Shown here piece after piece: positions 34,365-43,347 of a stretch of DNA of 64,000 nucleotides. How positions within the stretch are numbered: position 1 is the first letter of the stretch; every line of letters starts with the position of its first letter. The notes under the pieces are model-generated. The model did no database searches, was not told the origin of the DNA, and worked only from the letters and a program-made list of their open reading frames with translations. The position numbers and the translations under genes are program-made. This stretch comes from Candidatus Saccharimonadota bacterium. GTDB taxonomy: Bacteria > Patescibacteriota > Saccharimonadia > Saccharimonadales > Saccharimonadaceae. The DNA lies in the NCBI GenBank assembly GCA_027492735.1, contig JAPUEE010000015.1, positions 1 to 64,000 on the forward strand, read 5' to 3'.

Positions 34365-35990
34365 ATGGATGAAGCTGATCGCCAACGTCGTTTTCGTGAT
34401 GCCGACGAAGCCAATACAGCCAAGCGAGCTGATATTTTAGGTGTAACCTATCGTGATATGCGTGGGCAGGACGAGACGATGGACTTGGTTAATGGTGTTA
34501 TACCCGTAGCTGATATGTACAAATATCGCATGGTGCCGCTCAATGATGGCGGATATGACGGTACGTTAGTATATGGTATTACCTTAGCAACACCAGAGTC
34601 GCATCTTCAGGAAATTAATGATGCAGCTGCCGCTGATGCCAAAAATGTTCGCTACAATCTCATTTCTGACTCTGCCTTTCGGGTGCTGATGAAACGGTAT
34701 GATCCGCCAAAAGAAGTTGTCTATGACAATGTCGAAATCGGTGAAGCGGGCGATAACGATATGCTGGAACGAGTTAGCCAGACGCTCGATGAAGTGCGTA
34801 GTGACGATATCTTGAATTATTTGATTACCCAAGCCGATACGCTAGGCGCTTCAGATATTCACCTAGAGAATCAGCGAAATAATGTACGTGTACGATTTCG
34901 TATTGATGGCACGCTACACCCAATCGCCAATCTCAGTCATGAAAAATATCGAATATTGTTTTCATCCATTGCCTCGGTTTCTGATCTCTCGACTGCTAGC
35001 ACCGATTCGCAGTCTGGTCATATTGTAAAGGAAATTACCGATGAAAGTGGTGTGTCGCATGTATTAAATATGCGTATTGAGACAGTGCCGACGTCATATG
35101 GCCAAGATGCGGTTATTCGTCTGTTTAACTTTGACTCTGAAATGCTAAATATGGATGTCTTGGGTCTGGATGAGAATGAACGACGTGCTCTGGATGAAAT
35201 TGTTAGTCATCCACGAGGTATGGTGATGGTCGTTGGTCCGACTGGTAGCGGTAAATCTACAACCCTCTATTCGATTATCAATGCTCTCAATGATCCGTCT
35301 CGCAAGATTCTCACGCTAGAAGATCCTGTCGAGTTTGATATACCTGGCATCAGCCAAATCCCGGTTGACACAACGAGCGGCAAGAGCTTTGCTGATGAAC
35401 TGCGCACCGTATTGCGTCTCGATCCGGATGTGGTGATGGTTGGTGAAATCAGGGATAACGATACAGCAAAAACTGCTATTCAGGCTTCAATCACTGGACA
35501 TTTGGTGCTCGCAACGTTTCATGCTCAGGACGCCGCTGCAGCTTTTGCGCGTATGATCGATATGATTGGTACTAATCCGGTTTTTGCAACGGCGATTCGA
35601 TTGGTGATCGGCCAGCGCTTGGTTCGAAAGCTAGATGATGATACAAAAATCGAGTATGGTCCCGACGAAACAACAAAGAAATGGGTCAGAGAAGTTCTCG
35701 CCGATCTCCCCGAGGGGATAGACAAGCCAAATCTCGATGATTTCAAGCTCTGGAAGCCCGGCACTTCCGAGAGTGATCCGTTTGGTTACAGGGGACGAAT
35801 TGTTCTCATGGAGCAATTGATCGTTAATGATGAAATCTCAGCGTTCTTGCGTGGCGATGAAAAGGACATGAATGTGGGGGTGATTCAAAAATCTGCTCAC
35901 GATCAAGGCATGGTGACCATGCTACAAAAAGGCGTCCTGAAAGCCTTGGCCGGAGAGACAACCCTCGAAGAAGTTAACAGAGTGCTCTAG
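34365..35990 (+). CDS. pilB: Type IV pilus assembly ATPase, PilB/GspE family
   Basis: 541 aa. It powers pilin extension at the inner membrane. Seen: an MshEN-like front (residues about 20-120), N2 domain GASDIHLENQRNNVRVRFRI, Walker A GPTGSGKST at 291-299, Asp box LTLEDPVEF, Walker B VVMVGEIRDNDTA, and a His box GHLVLATFHAQDA. The CxxC...CxxC zinc motif usual in PilB is missing; YRGRIVLMEQL survives without any cysteines. No pilin, PilC or PilM-O genes are in the window. Type IV pili are a known feature of Saccharibacteria. Confidence 0.92.
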   Translation: MDEADRQRRFRDADEANTAKRADILGVTYRDMRGQDETMDLVNGVIPVADMYKYRMVPLNDGGYDGTLVYGITLATPESHLQEINDAAAADAKNVRYNLISDSAFRVLMKRYDPPKEVVYDNVEIGEAGDNDMLERVSQTLDEVRSDDILNYLITQADTLGASDIHLENQRNNVRVRFRIDGTLHPIANLSHEKYRILFSSIASVSDLSTASTDSQSGHIVKEITDESGVSHVLNMRIETVPTSYGQDAVIRLFNFDSEMLNMDVLGLDENERRALDEIVSHPRGMVMVVGPTGSGKSTTLYSIINALNDPSRKILTLEDPVEFDIPGISQIPVDTTSGKSFADELRTVLRLDPDVVMVGEIRDNDTAKTAIQASITGHLVLATFHAQDAAAAFARMIDMIGTNPVFATAIRLVIGQRLVRKLDDDTKIEYGPDETTKKWVREVLADLPEGIDKPNLDDFKLWKPGTSESDPFGYRGRIVLMEQLIVNDEISAFLRGDEKDMNVGVIQKSAHDQGMVTMLQKGVLKALAGETTLEEVNRVL

Positions 35991-36003
35991 TAGAAGCACC
36001 AAG

Positions 36004-37137
36004 TTATCTGATAACGTCTGCTACTGCGGGCACGACACGAGGATCAAATGGCGAAGGAATTATTTCCTCAGCGGTTGGATTTTCGATCAAGCGAGCGAGT
36101 GCTTCGGCAGCAGCTATTTTATGTTCATCGGTGATCTTTTTAACGCCATGATCGAGTGCGCCGCGGAAAATACCTGGAAAAGCCAGCGCATTATTCACCT
36201 GATTAGGGAAATCGCTACGGCCAGTGGCGATAACGGCCACTCCGGCAGTTTTGGCTTCATCGGGCATGATTTCTGGAGTTGGGTTAGCGAGGGCGAATAC
36301 AACAGGGTGTTCGTTCATAGTGCTAACCATGCTAGCTGTCAAGAGCCCAGGTTTACTGACGCCAATAAAGATATCGGCATCTTTTATGGCGTCCTCTAAT
36401 CCACCGGAAATAGAGGCGTCTAGATAAGGTAGCAAGGCTTTCTTTTCGTCATTGAGATCGGTGCGTGTATCGGATATGATTCCGCGACTATCAACTGCTA
36501 GAATCGATCCAATACCATATGTATGTAACAACTTCATGATTGCCGTGCCAGCTGCGCCTGCGCCAATCGTTACGACTTTACAGCCTCGTAAATTTTTGCC
36601 AACAACTTTCATGGCATTGATTAGGCCTGCTAGTACAACAATAGCCGTGCCGTGCTGGTCGTCGTGAAAAACGGGAATGTCGAGTTCGGCCTTTAGCCGT
36701 TCCTCAACCTCAAAACATTTTGGAGCAGCGATGTCTTCGAGATTAATAGCGCCAAAACTCGGAGCGATTGCCTTTACGACCGATACAATATCATCTGGTG
36801 AATGTACATCGAGAGTGATTGGCACCGCGTCGACATTTGCAAAGTGTTTGAATAGGAGAGCTTTACCTTCCATAACAGGCATAGAGCCTTTAGGACCGAT
36901 ATCCCCGAGACCGAGCACTGCGGAGCCATCTGAGATGACGGCGACTAAATTATTTGTCCAGGTATATTTTGGCAATAGCTCTGGCTGTTCGGCTATTGCA
37001 CTGGATACTGCCGCAACGCCCGGTGTGTAATAGGCCGATAATTTTGTACGGTTGAGTTCATCGTTGTCGCGTAATGTTAATGATATCTTACCTTTGTATT
37101 TTTCGTGCAACTCCAAAGCTAGCTGATTATAGTCCAT
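36004..37137 (-). CDS. Malic enzyme (malate dehydrogenase, oxaloacetate-decarboxylating)
   Basis: 377 aa from ATG 37137, chosen because AAGGAGG lies 6 bases before it; the frame opens further to 37158. It converts malate to pyruvate and CO2 with NAD(P) reduction. Seen: SAYYTPGVAAVSSAI (catalytic Tyr), SDGSAVLGLGDIGPKGSMPV, EGKALLFKHFANVDAVPITL, INLEDIAAPKCFE, HDDQHGTAIV metal-binding Asp pair, and the Rossmann loop IGAGAAGTAI. It is the short bacterial form. Divergent from the permease with overlapping promoters. Confidence 0.95.
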   Translation of the reverse strand: MDYNQLALELHEKYKGKISLTLRDNDELNRTKLSAYYTPGVAAVSSAIAEQPELLPKYTWTNNLVAVISDGSAVLGLGDIGPKGSMPVMEGKALLFKHFANVDAVPITLDVHSPDDIVSVVKAIAPSFGAINLEDIAAPKCFEVEERLKAELDIPVFHDDQHGTAIVVLAGLINAMKVVGKNLRGCKVVTIGAGAAGTAIMKLLHTYGIGSILAVDSRGIISDTRTDLNDEKKALLPYLDASISGGLEDAIKDADIFIGVSKPGLLTASMVSTMNEHPVVFALANPTPEIMPDEAKTAGVAVIATGRSDFPNQVNNALAFPGIFRGALDHGVKKITDEHKIAAAEALARLIENPTAEEIIPSPFDPRVVPAVADVIR

Positions 37138-37146
37138 GTATCCTCC

Positions 37147-37189
37147 TTGTTGATACAATAATTATACTATATAATGCTGGTCATGCTAA
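37147..37189. promoter_or_regulatory. Overlapping divergent promoters, malic enzyme (-) and permease (+)
   Basis: Plus: TTGTTG 37147-37152, 17 bases, TATAAT 37170-37175, ATG 37183. Minus: TTAGCA (plus 37184-37189), 17 bases, TATAAT (plus 37161-37166), start 37137 with a leader. The two -10 boxes are 3 bases apart, so RNA polymerase should not occupy both at once. Confidence 0.7.
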
Positions 37190-38220
37190 AGAAGTGGGGT
37201 ATCCGGTCGGAGGATATTAGATATTACGGGCTACTGATTGGTGGCGCTGGGCTGGCGTTCTACCTATGGCAACGTTATTACTATGGCATACAGTTACTAC
37301 TGGTGAGCGAGGGGCGACAACAGGAGTTACTCCGGGCTATCAACGTACATTTTCATGACTTTATGACGCTCGCATGCAGTCTTATTGTCGAGGCACTGCC
37401 ATTCGTGGTTTTGGGAGTTACTATTTCGGTGCTCATTCAGGTGTTTTTGCCAACTCATACACTGATGAGGCTAATGCCAAAGCATCGCGCGGCGCGGCGC
37501 ATTGTTGTTTCATTTCTCGGCATACTGATGCCAGTGTGCGAATGCGGCAATGTACCGGTGGCACGTGGGTTAATGGCGCGCGGTTTCACTAGTCAGGAGG
37601 CTATCGTGTTCCTATTGGCTGCACCCAGTGTCAATATTGTTACGTTTATTGCTACGTATCAGGCGTTTAATCAACAGCCTTCGATGGCAATCGCTCGAGT
37701 GTTGATTACTATTGCCATTGCAAACATTGTAGCGCTCGTTATTGTTAAAACGGTTGCTGCAAAAAAGATCTTGACGCCAGACTTTGTGGCTCAATGTGAA
37801 ACCGGTCAGCGTGCGCCGCGATCGTTTAGTCGGGCAGTAGCATTATTTCACTCTGAGATGTGGCTCATAATGCGACTACTCGTTATTGGGGCATTGATTG
37901 CTGCAGCATCACAAACAATTATTCCACGCGAAGTAATTACGGCAATTGGGTCGGATGTGTTTCTATCTGTACTAGCTATGCTCGCACTGTCGTTTGTGAT
38001 TTCAATCTGTAGCAGTGTCGATGCATTTTTTGCATTAGCCTATGCGGGTACATTTGGTCCGGGCGCTATTCTGGCCTTTTTAGTGGCAGGTCCGATGGTT
38101 GATATCAAAATGGTGGCACTCATGAAGTCGACGTTTAGAATACGAGTTATTGCTATTATCGTAGGCAGCATATTGTTACTAGCATTTATAACAGGAGTCA
38201 TAGCTAGTTATGTTTGGTAA
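37183..38220 (+). CDS. Permease of the UPF0718/DUF318 (ArsP_1) family
   Basis: 345 aa with about eight membrane segments. Start ATG 37183 lies 7 bases after TATAAT; the in-frame ATG at 37174 overlaps that -10. The family motif is in the fourth segment, MPVCECGNVPVARGL with Cys119 and Cys121, mirrored in the second half by ISICSSVDAFFALAYAG and LVAGPMVDIKM. Homologues include B. subtilis YcgR, which is paired with YcgQ exactly as here. A metal or organoarsenic-type substrate has been reported for some members; here the substrate is unknown. Confidence 0.88.
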   Translation: MLKKWGIRSEDIRYYGLLIGGAGLAFYLWQRYYYGIQLLLVSEGRQQELLRAINVHFHDFMTLACSLIVEALPFVVLGVTISVLIQVFLPTHTLMRLMPKHRAARRIVVSFLGILMPVCECGNVPVARGLMARGFTSQEAIVFLLAAPSVNIVTFIATYQAFNQQPSMAIARVLITIAIANIVALVIVKTVAAKKILTPDFVAQCETGQRAPRSFSRAVALFHSEMWLIMRLLVIGALIAAASQTIIPREVITAIGSDVFLSVLAMLALSFVISICSSVDAFFALAYAGTFGPGAILAFLVAGPMVDIKMVALMKSTFRIRVIAIIVGSILLLAFITGVIASYVW

Positions 38221-38956
38221 GATTCTGAAACATCCTATTATGTCGTGGTTAATCCTGGTCGGATTTTTAGCATACATAGTTCGACTATTTATGAGTGGAG
38301 CTATTACGCTATATATTCACCCGCGCTATACGTGGTTTTCGCTAGCTATGGCTGCTGTTGGTCTCGTAGTGCTCGGTGCTAGGGCCGTAATGGCTAGAAA
38401 TAGGAATCGAACAGTGTCGACACATCATCACGGTCCGGAAAAAGACAGTAGAGGTGTATTCGTAAACTGTTTGGTAATTTTGGTGCTGATACTAGCGTGG
38501 ATGCTGCCGCCACAAACGTTATCCAGCGAGACGGTTGGTCGTCGAGGTGTTCGCGTGCCGATATTTGAGTCAAATATTCCGTGTCCAGCGGGAGACTATT
38601 TTGCTAAACCGTTCGAACATTGGTGGTTTGACATGGATAATCATTCGATGGAGTGCTACCATAATCAGCCAATTGAATTCACTGGTTTTGTTATCGGCTG
38701 GTCGCCTGACTACGCATTACCGGATGATATGTTTTATTTGGGACGATTAGCTATGTCATGTTGTGCGATCGATGCTCAGCCGTTCGCGTTGCCAGTAGTT
38801 GGCGGAGATGGCAAGCATACAGAGGGGCAGTGGTATACGGTCCGCGGTACGCTGGAGATAGTCACTACGTCGGGAACTAAACAGCTAGTAATCAGAGCCG
38901 ATACGATAACTCCCGTTGATCAGCCTAGTGATCCGTATATGTATATTGAATCATAG
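38210..38956 (+). CDS. TIGR03943/DUF1980 (YcgQ-like) permease partner
   Basis: 248 aa overlapping the permease gene by 11 bases. The first part holds three to four membrane segments (about 10-32, 42-62, 84-102), the usual WxxxxGFLAYIVRLxxSGxxxLYIHPR opening, and an extracellular C-terminal domain (NQPIEFTGFVIG, RLAMSCCAIDAQPFALPV with a Cys-Cys pair, QWYTVRGTLEI). It almost always accompanies the UPF0718 permease, so the two likely form one transporter. No substrate can be assigned. Confidence 0.85.
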   Translation: MFGKILKHPIMSWLILVGFLAYIVRLFMSGAITLYIHPRYTWFSLAMAAVGLVVLGARAVMARNRNRTVSTHHHGPEKDSRGVFVNCLVILVLILAWMLPPQTLSSETVGRRGVRVPIFESNIPCPAGDYFAKPFEHWWFDMDNHSMECYHNQPIEFTGFVIGWSPDYALPDDMFYLGRLAMSCCAIDAQPFALPVVGGDGKHTEGQWYTVRGTLEIVTTSGTKQLVIRADTITPVDQPSDPYMYIES

Positions 38957-39001
38957 CAGGCTATCTACGCTAAAACTCTTCCCTTAATCTAAAAACTATG
39001 A

Positions 39002-39007
39002 TACAAT
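39002..39007 (+). promoter_or_regulatory. Extended -10 of rplS
   Basis: TGATACAAT ends at 39007, leaving a leader of roughly 33 bases before ATG 39047, with a TTAGGAGTG ribosome binding site. Confidence 0.5.
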
Positions 39008-39046
39008 GTAACCAAGTAAAAATTCTAACTGATTTTTAGGAGTGAA

Positions 39047-39568
39047 ATGAGCGATTTAGTTAAAGAGATTTCGGACGCGCAAAAGAAAGCCAAAGTTGTC
39101 GATGTTCGTAGTGGCGACACTGTTCGTGTCTACCAAAAAATTAAAGAGGGTAATAAAACCCGTATTCAGATGTTTGAGGGCGTTGTTATCCGCACCGACC
39201 GCAAAGATTCGTTGAACAGCCGTATCACAGTGCGAAAAATCACTAGCGGTGTTGGCGTCGAGAAATCATATTTGCTCCATTCTCCTCTAGTTGAAAAAGT
39301 TGAAGTTATCAAACGCGGTAAAGTCCGACGTAACTATCTAACCTACCTACGCGATCGCGCAGGCAAGAGTGCTCGCCTCGTTGGTAAAGATTTTGACAAG
39401 AGCATCAATGATGTTCATGACAAAGAGGCCGAAGCCGAAGCAGAGCGACTAAAAGAAGAAACCAAAGCTGCTGCCGAAGCTAAAGCTGCCGAAAAAGCTG
39501 CTGCCGAAGCCGAACTAGAGGCTAAAGCTGCTGAGGTTGCTGCTCGTCACGCTGCTGAACAGGCTTAA
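39047..39568 (+). CDS. rplS: Ribosomal protein L19 with a long Ala/Glu-rich tail
   Basis: 173 aa; L19 is normally about 115. Residues 1-115 match the family: SGDTVRVYQKIKEGNKTRIQ, FEGVVIRTDRK, FTVRKI-like SRITVRKITSGVGVEK, and RGKVRRNYLTYLRDR. L19 sits at the 30S-50S interface. From about residue 120 there is an extra 55-residue tail made of Glu, Ala and Lys repeats (KEAEAEAERLKEE), a likely long single helix. Similar tails occur on ribosomal proteins in this phylum as far as I know. It has its own promoter and ends at a strong terminator. Confidence 0.96.
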   Translation: MSDLVKEISDAQKKAKVVDVRSGDTVRVYQKIKEGNKTRIQMFEGVVIRTDRKDSLNSRITVRKITSGVGVEKSYLLHSPLVEKVEVIKRGKVRRNYLTYLRDRAGKSARLVGKDFDKSINDVHDKEAEAEAERLKEETKAAAEAKAAEKAAAEAELEAKAAEVAARHAAEQA

Positions 39569-39585
39569 TCTTTTTAGATAAAAAC

Positions 39586-39619
39586 AAAATAGCGCCCCCG
39601 CTGAGGAGCGCTATTTTTT
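39586..39619. terminator. Bidirectional intrinsic terminator between rplS and clpC
   Basis: AAAATAGCGC (39586-39595) pairs with GCGCTATTTT (39608-39617) around a 12-base loop, followed by T. The minus strand also reads into a T-rich stretch, so it can end clpC as well. Confidence 0.9.
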
Positions 39620-42101
39620 AGCGTAGCTCAGGTTGCTCATGGAGTTTATGGATAACGAGCCGTCCATTTTCGGCGGTAACTTGCAATATATCACCACGGC
39701 GGGCGACTTTTGCAAGGAGTTTCTCTGCAACCAAGTCCTCCAGCTGTTCAGATACAGCACGTCGGAGTGGGCGGGCGCCCAGTTTTGGATTATAGCCAGT
39801 CGAGATTAATTGCCGTTTGGCTTTTGGCGTCAATGTCACGGCGACACCCTTGCTGGCTAGACGACGGTTAAAGTCCTCAATCATCAGGTCCAGGATCTCT
39901 GTGACTTCTTGTCGTGATAGGCTATCAAAGGTAATGATAGCATCAAAGCGGTTTAGGAGTTCGGGGCGCATAAGCTCGCGTAATTTTCGTTCACCGGCCG
40001 ACTGATTGGCCTGATGCATGCTAGCTAGATCAATCTTTTCATCTTTGGTGCGAGCATCAAAGCCTAATATGTTTTCACGGGTCATTTCCTCGGCGCCGAC
40101 ATTACTCGTGAGTATAACGACAGTGTTAGAGAAATCTACCGTACGCCCATGGCCATCGGTCAGATTGCCGTCTTCTAGGATTTGTAGTAACAGATTAAAG
40201 ACCTGGGGATGTGCTTTTTCAATTTCGTCAAACAATACTACTGAATAAGGCTGACGTCGTATTTTTTCGGTTAAATAACCGCCGTCTTCGTAGCCGACAT
40301 ATCCTGCAGGCGCGCCTACTAGTCTACTGGCGGTATGGCGTTCACTGAATTCGCTCATGTCGACTTTTATCAAGTTTTTCTCTGAGCCGAACACCTCACG
40401 TGCTAAAACGCGAGCCAGTTCAGTTTTACCAACACCAGTTGGACCTAGGAATATGAAGGAGCCGATTGGTCGCTGACTAGCGGAGATACCGACGCGCGAG
40501 CGGCGAATTGCTCGTGAGACGGCAGCGATAGCATTACGCTGACCAATGAGGTGTTTGGATAGGTGTTTCTCGAGACCAGCCAGTTTCTTTGTCTCGGAAC
40601 GCTCTAATTGTTCTAGCGGGATATGGGTCATTGCGCTAACTGCAGTTGCTACATCATTGATTTTTAGTGTAATTTTGCTATCACTAGCATCAGTCTTTTC
40701 GACTTCGGAAATCTTTTCGTGGAGACGTGATATACGCATCTTGTAGAGAGCAGCCCTTTCGTAATCTTCTGTAGCGACCGCCTCTTCCATTTGTTCGTTC
40801 AAACGATCAATTTCTCGTTGATATGTTTTCAATTCGACCGGTTTTTCGCTACTCTTGCGGGCAATATTAACGCGAGCTGCTGCTTCGTCTATGACGTCGA
40901 TTGCTTTATCTGGCTGTTGGCGCTCTGGTAAATATCGATCCGACAAGCGAACGGCCTCATGGATGACGGCAGCGGGTAATTTTACGTGATGGTGCTCCTC
41001 GTATTTTGGCGCTATCCCTGTCAGGATACGAATAGTATCTTTATTGTTCGGAGGATTGACCGTGATAGTCTGAAAGCGGCGCGTTAGGGCGGCGTCTTTT
41101 TCTATGTATTTTCGATATTCATCGAGCGTTGTTGCACCGATCAGTCGGAACTCTCCCCGTGCTAGCGCCGGCTTTAGGATATTAGCAGCATCCATTGAGC
41201 CTTCGGCTGATCCGGCGCCTGTCAGCAGGTGTAATTCGTCAATAAAGATAATAACATTGCGGTCGGCCTTCACTTCGTCAAGGAGACGCTTTAGCCGCTC
41301 TTCGAATTCGCCTCGATACTTCGTTCCGGCTACCATGCCAGCGAGATCGAGCTGCCATAGCTTTTTGTCTATTAACGATGCAGGCACTGATCCGTCATTA
41401 ATTCGCTGAGCGAGACCTTCGACGATAGCTGTTTTACCCACGCCTGCCTCACCGATCAGTACAGGATTGTTTTTCGTGCGGCGTGTCAAAATAGTAATCA
41501 TACGTTCGATCTCTTTGTCTCTACCGATAACAGGATCTAGCTCATCGCTAGAAGCCAAATTATTGAGATTGCGAGCAAATTTAGACAGAAAAGAACCGCG
41601 AGTTGATCTCGATTTACTGGTAGCGTGTGCTTCTTCGCCTCCGAAATCACTCTTTTTCTGATCGAGAATGTCTTCGAGGTCTGCTAATATGGCGCTACTG
41701 TCCACGCGTAGGTCGGCTAGCACTGTAGCAGCGCGCGCGTTCTTTTGACTGAGCAAGCTAAATAGAATATGTTCTGTACCGCAGTAGTCTTGGTGAAACT
41801 CGCTCGCCAGTTCGACTGACATACGCATGGTTAGCTTTGCAGTCTCCGAGAAGCCTCTCGTTGGGCTGAGTAGTAACGTATCGGCACCTGGTGGCGGCAC
41901 TAACTGTAAAGCTTGTCTCACCCGATCAAAGGTGACACCGGCTGTTCTGAGGAGCTGCGCGGCCGTTGATTGCTCTTGGCTCAGTATACCTAGTAATAAA
42001 TGCTCAGTACCGATATAGGCTGAGCCAGACGAGCGGGCGATCACTTCGGAATGAGCCAGCACGTCACGAGCGTTATCAGTCAGGCGTTTACTAAAATCCA
42101 T
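39618..42101 (-). CDS. clpC: ClpC-type AAA+ unfoldase
   Basis: 827 aa from ATG 42101 ([15 protein letters not shown]); the in-frame ATG at 42131 overlaps the promoter. Order: double Clp-N domain, first AAA+ module (Walker [20 protein letters not shown]), a short middle domain with a UVR-like helix ([19 protein letters not shown]), second AAA+ module ([21 protein letters not shown]), and an ILGF loop of the sort that docks to ClpP. It unfolds proteins for ClpP or acts as a chaperone. A CIRCE operator overlaps its promoter. No McsA/McsB partner is in the window. Confidence 0.97.
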   Translation of the reverse strand: MDFSKRLTDNARDVLAHSEVIARSSGSAYIGTEHLLLGILSQEQSTAAQLLRTAGVTFDRVRQALQLVPPPGADTLLLSPTRGFSETAKLTMRMSVELASEFHQDYCGTEHILFSLLSQKNARAATVLADLRVDSSAILADLEDILDQKKSDFGGEEAHATSKSRSTRGSFLSKFARNLNNLASSDELDPVIGRDKEIERMITILTRRTKNNPVLIGEAGVGKTAIVEGLAQRINDGSVPASLIDKKLWQLDLAGMVAGTKYRGEFEERLKRLLDEVKADRNVIIFIDELHLLTGAGSAEGSMDAANILKPALARGEFRLIGATTLDEYRKYIEKDAALTRRFQTITVNPPNNKDTIRILTGIAPKYEEHHHVKLPAAVIHEAVRLSDRYLPERQQPDKAIDVIDEAAARVNIARKSSEKPVELKTYQREIDRLNEQMEEAVATEDYERAALYKMRISRLHEKISEVEKTDASDSKITLKINDVATAVSAMTHIPLEQLERSETKKLAGLEKHLSKHLIGQRNAIAAVSRAIRRSRVGISASQRPIGSFIFLGPTGVGKTELARVLAREVFGSEKNLIKVDMSEFSERHTASRLVGAPAGYVGYEDGGYLTEKIRRQPYSVVLFDEIEKAHPQVFNLLLQILEDGNLTDGHGRTVDFSNTVVILTSNVGAEEMTRENILGFDARTKDEKIDLASMHQANQSAGERKLRELMRPELLNRFDAIITFDSLSRQEVTEILDLMIEDFNRRLASKGVAVTLTPKAKRQLISTGYNPKLGARPLRRAVSEQLEDLVAEKLLAKVARRGDILQVTAENGRLVIHKLHEQPELR

Positions 42102-42107
42102 ACCCCT

Positions 42108-42136
42108 ATTATAGCAATTTGGCACTCTCATTGCAA
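42108..42136 (-). promoter_or_regulatory. clpC promoter (leaderless)
   Basis: On the minus strand, TTGCAA (42131-42136), a 17-base spacer and TATAAT (42108-42113, in TGCTATAAT) are followed by six bases and ATG 42101. Confidence 0.75.
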
Positions 42137-42145
42137 GAGTGCCAA
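42119..42145. promoter_or_regulatory. CIRCE element (HrcA operator) over the clpC promoter
   Basis: TTGGCACTC-N9-GAGTGCCAA is a perfect 9-bp inverted repeat with the exact 9-base spacing of CIRCE (consensus TTAGCACTC-N9-GAGTGCTAA). It covers the -35 and half of the spacer, so HrcA bound here should block RNA polymerase until heat or folding stress. Confidence 0.92.
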
Positions 42146-42178
42146 ATCATTATGAAGTATTTTTTCAAATGTTACTAA

Positions 42179-43216
42179 TTATTCAGTTGCTATATCGATT
42201 TCATAGCCAGTAATTTGACTAGCTAGGCGAACATTCTGCCCCTGTTTACCGATAGCAATAGACTGCTGATTCTCGGGTACAAAAACTGTTGCTTTTTTCT
42301 CATTGTCATCGGTTTCAATACGAGAGATTTCAGCTGGGCTGAGAGCGTTAGCGATGAAGTTCTTGATATCAGTATCGTAGGTGACGATATCGATTTTTTC
42401 GTCATCACCAATTTCATTCATAACAGCTTGTACACGAACGCCCTTGCCGCCAACAAAGGTACCGACTGGGTCAACGCCTGGAACTGACGAGGCGACGGCG
42501 ATTTTGGTGCGACGACCAGCTTCGCGAGCGATAGCTTTGATCTCAACAGCGCCTGTTTCAATTTCTGGAACTTCCTGCTGAAAGAGGACTTTGACGAAAT
42601 TGGCATCAGCACGACTGAGGATGATTTGTGGGCCTCGCTGATCACGTTCGATTTCCTTTAGGAGGACTTTGACACGTGAACCAGTGTTGAGGCGTTCGCC
42701 AGGGACCTGTTCGCTAGCAGGCATAATACCAGAGCCGTGGCCAATTTCGATTCGTACGATACGTGGCTCAACTCGGGCTACAGTACCAGTGATAACCTGA
42801 CCGACTTTATCGTCAAAATCTTTGGCGACGACTTCGCGTTCAGCCTCACGTAGCTTTTGGAGTAAGACCTGTTTAGCAGTCTGTGCTGCGACACGTCCAA
42901 AATTGGTAGCTTCGAACTCTTGTTCGATGATTCCTTCGAGCAGGGCATTTTTGTCAATTTTCTTGGCTTCTTCTAGTGATAGCTGAGAGGCATTCTCTGG
43001 CTCTTCGACGACATCATAATGCACAGTGATCTTGGCAGTCCCGTTGGTCTGATTCAAGACAGCAGTAACGTTTAGGTCACGATCACCGTTATCCCGTCGC
43101 CATGCTGCTGCGATAGCTTGTTCGACAACGGATAAGACAGTTTCTTCTGGCAGGTTCTTTTCCTCGCTGATTGAATGAACGGCGGCTGCGAGCTGTTTAA
43201 TGTTTAATCCTTCCAT
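42179..43216 (-). CDS. nusA: Transcription elongation/termination factor NusA
   Basis: 345 aa from ATG 43216 (MEGLNIKQL), preceded by AAAGGA; an in-frame ATG at 43279 is less likely. It binds RNA polymerase and RNA to control pausing, termination and antitermination. Order: N-terminal domain with AIAAAWRRDNGDRD, S1 domain (VGQVITGTVARVEPRIV), KH1 (GRRTKIAVASSVPGVDPVG, GKGVRVQAVMNEI) and KH2 (AIGKQGQNVRLASQITGYEI). No acidic repeats follow, as in Gram-positive NusA. Unlike most genomes, no rimP or infB is adjacent. Confidence 0.96.
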   Translation of the reverse strand: MEGLNIKQLAAAVHSISEEKNLPEETVLSVVEQAIAAAWRRDNGDRDLNVTAVLNQTNGTAKITVHYDVVEEPENASQLSLEEAKKIDKNALLEGIIEQEFEATNFGRVAAQTAKQVLLQKLREAEREVVAKDFDDKVGQVITGTVARVEPRIVRIEIGHGSGIMPASEQVPGERLNTGSRVKVLLKEIERDQRGPQIILSRADANFVKVLFQQEVPEIETGAVEIKAIAREAGRRTKIAVASSVPGVDPVGTFVGGKGVRVQAVMNEIGDDEKIDIVTYDTDIKNFIANALSPAEISRIETDDNEKKATVFVPENQQSIAIGKQGQNVRLASQITGYEIDIATE

Positions 43217-43335
43217 AAAATAATCCTTTCTGATTAAAAACACCGACCTGAATCGGCCGGCAACAATAACAGTATACATGAAAATGGGAATCTAATCAAG
43301 TGGCTTTTTAGATGGTTATGGTCATAATGAAATGC

Positions 43336-43341
43336 TACAAT
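43336..43341 (+). promoter_or_regulatory. Extended -10 of pepN (leaderless)
   Basis: TGCTACAAT ends at 43341, 6 bases before ATG 43348. This rules out the in-frame ATG at 43312. Confidence 0.6.
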
Positions 43342-43347
43342 GGATAT

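Noticed and set aside
42102-42131. ClpC start at 42131
   Set aside because: That ATG falls inside the CIRCE/promoter region, and the known ClpC N-terminus begins at the inner ATG.
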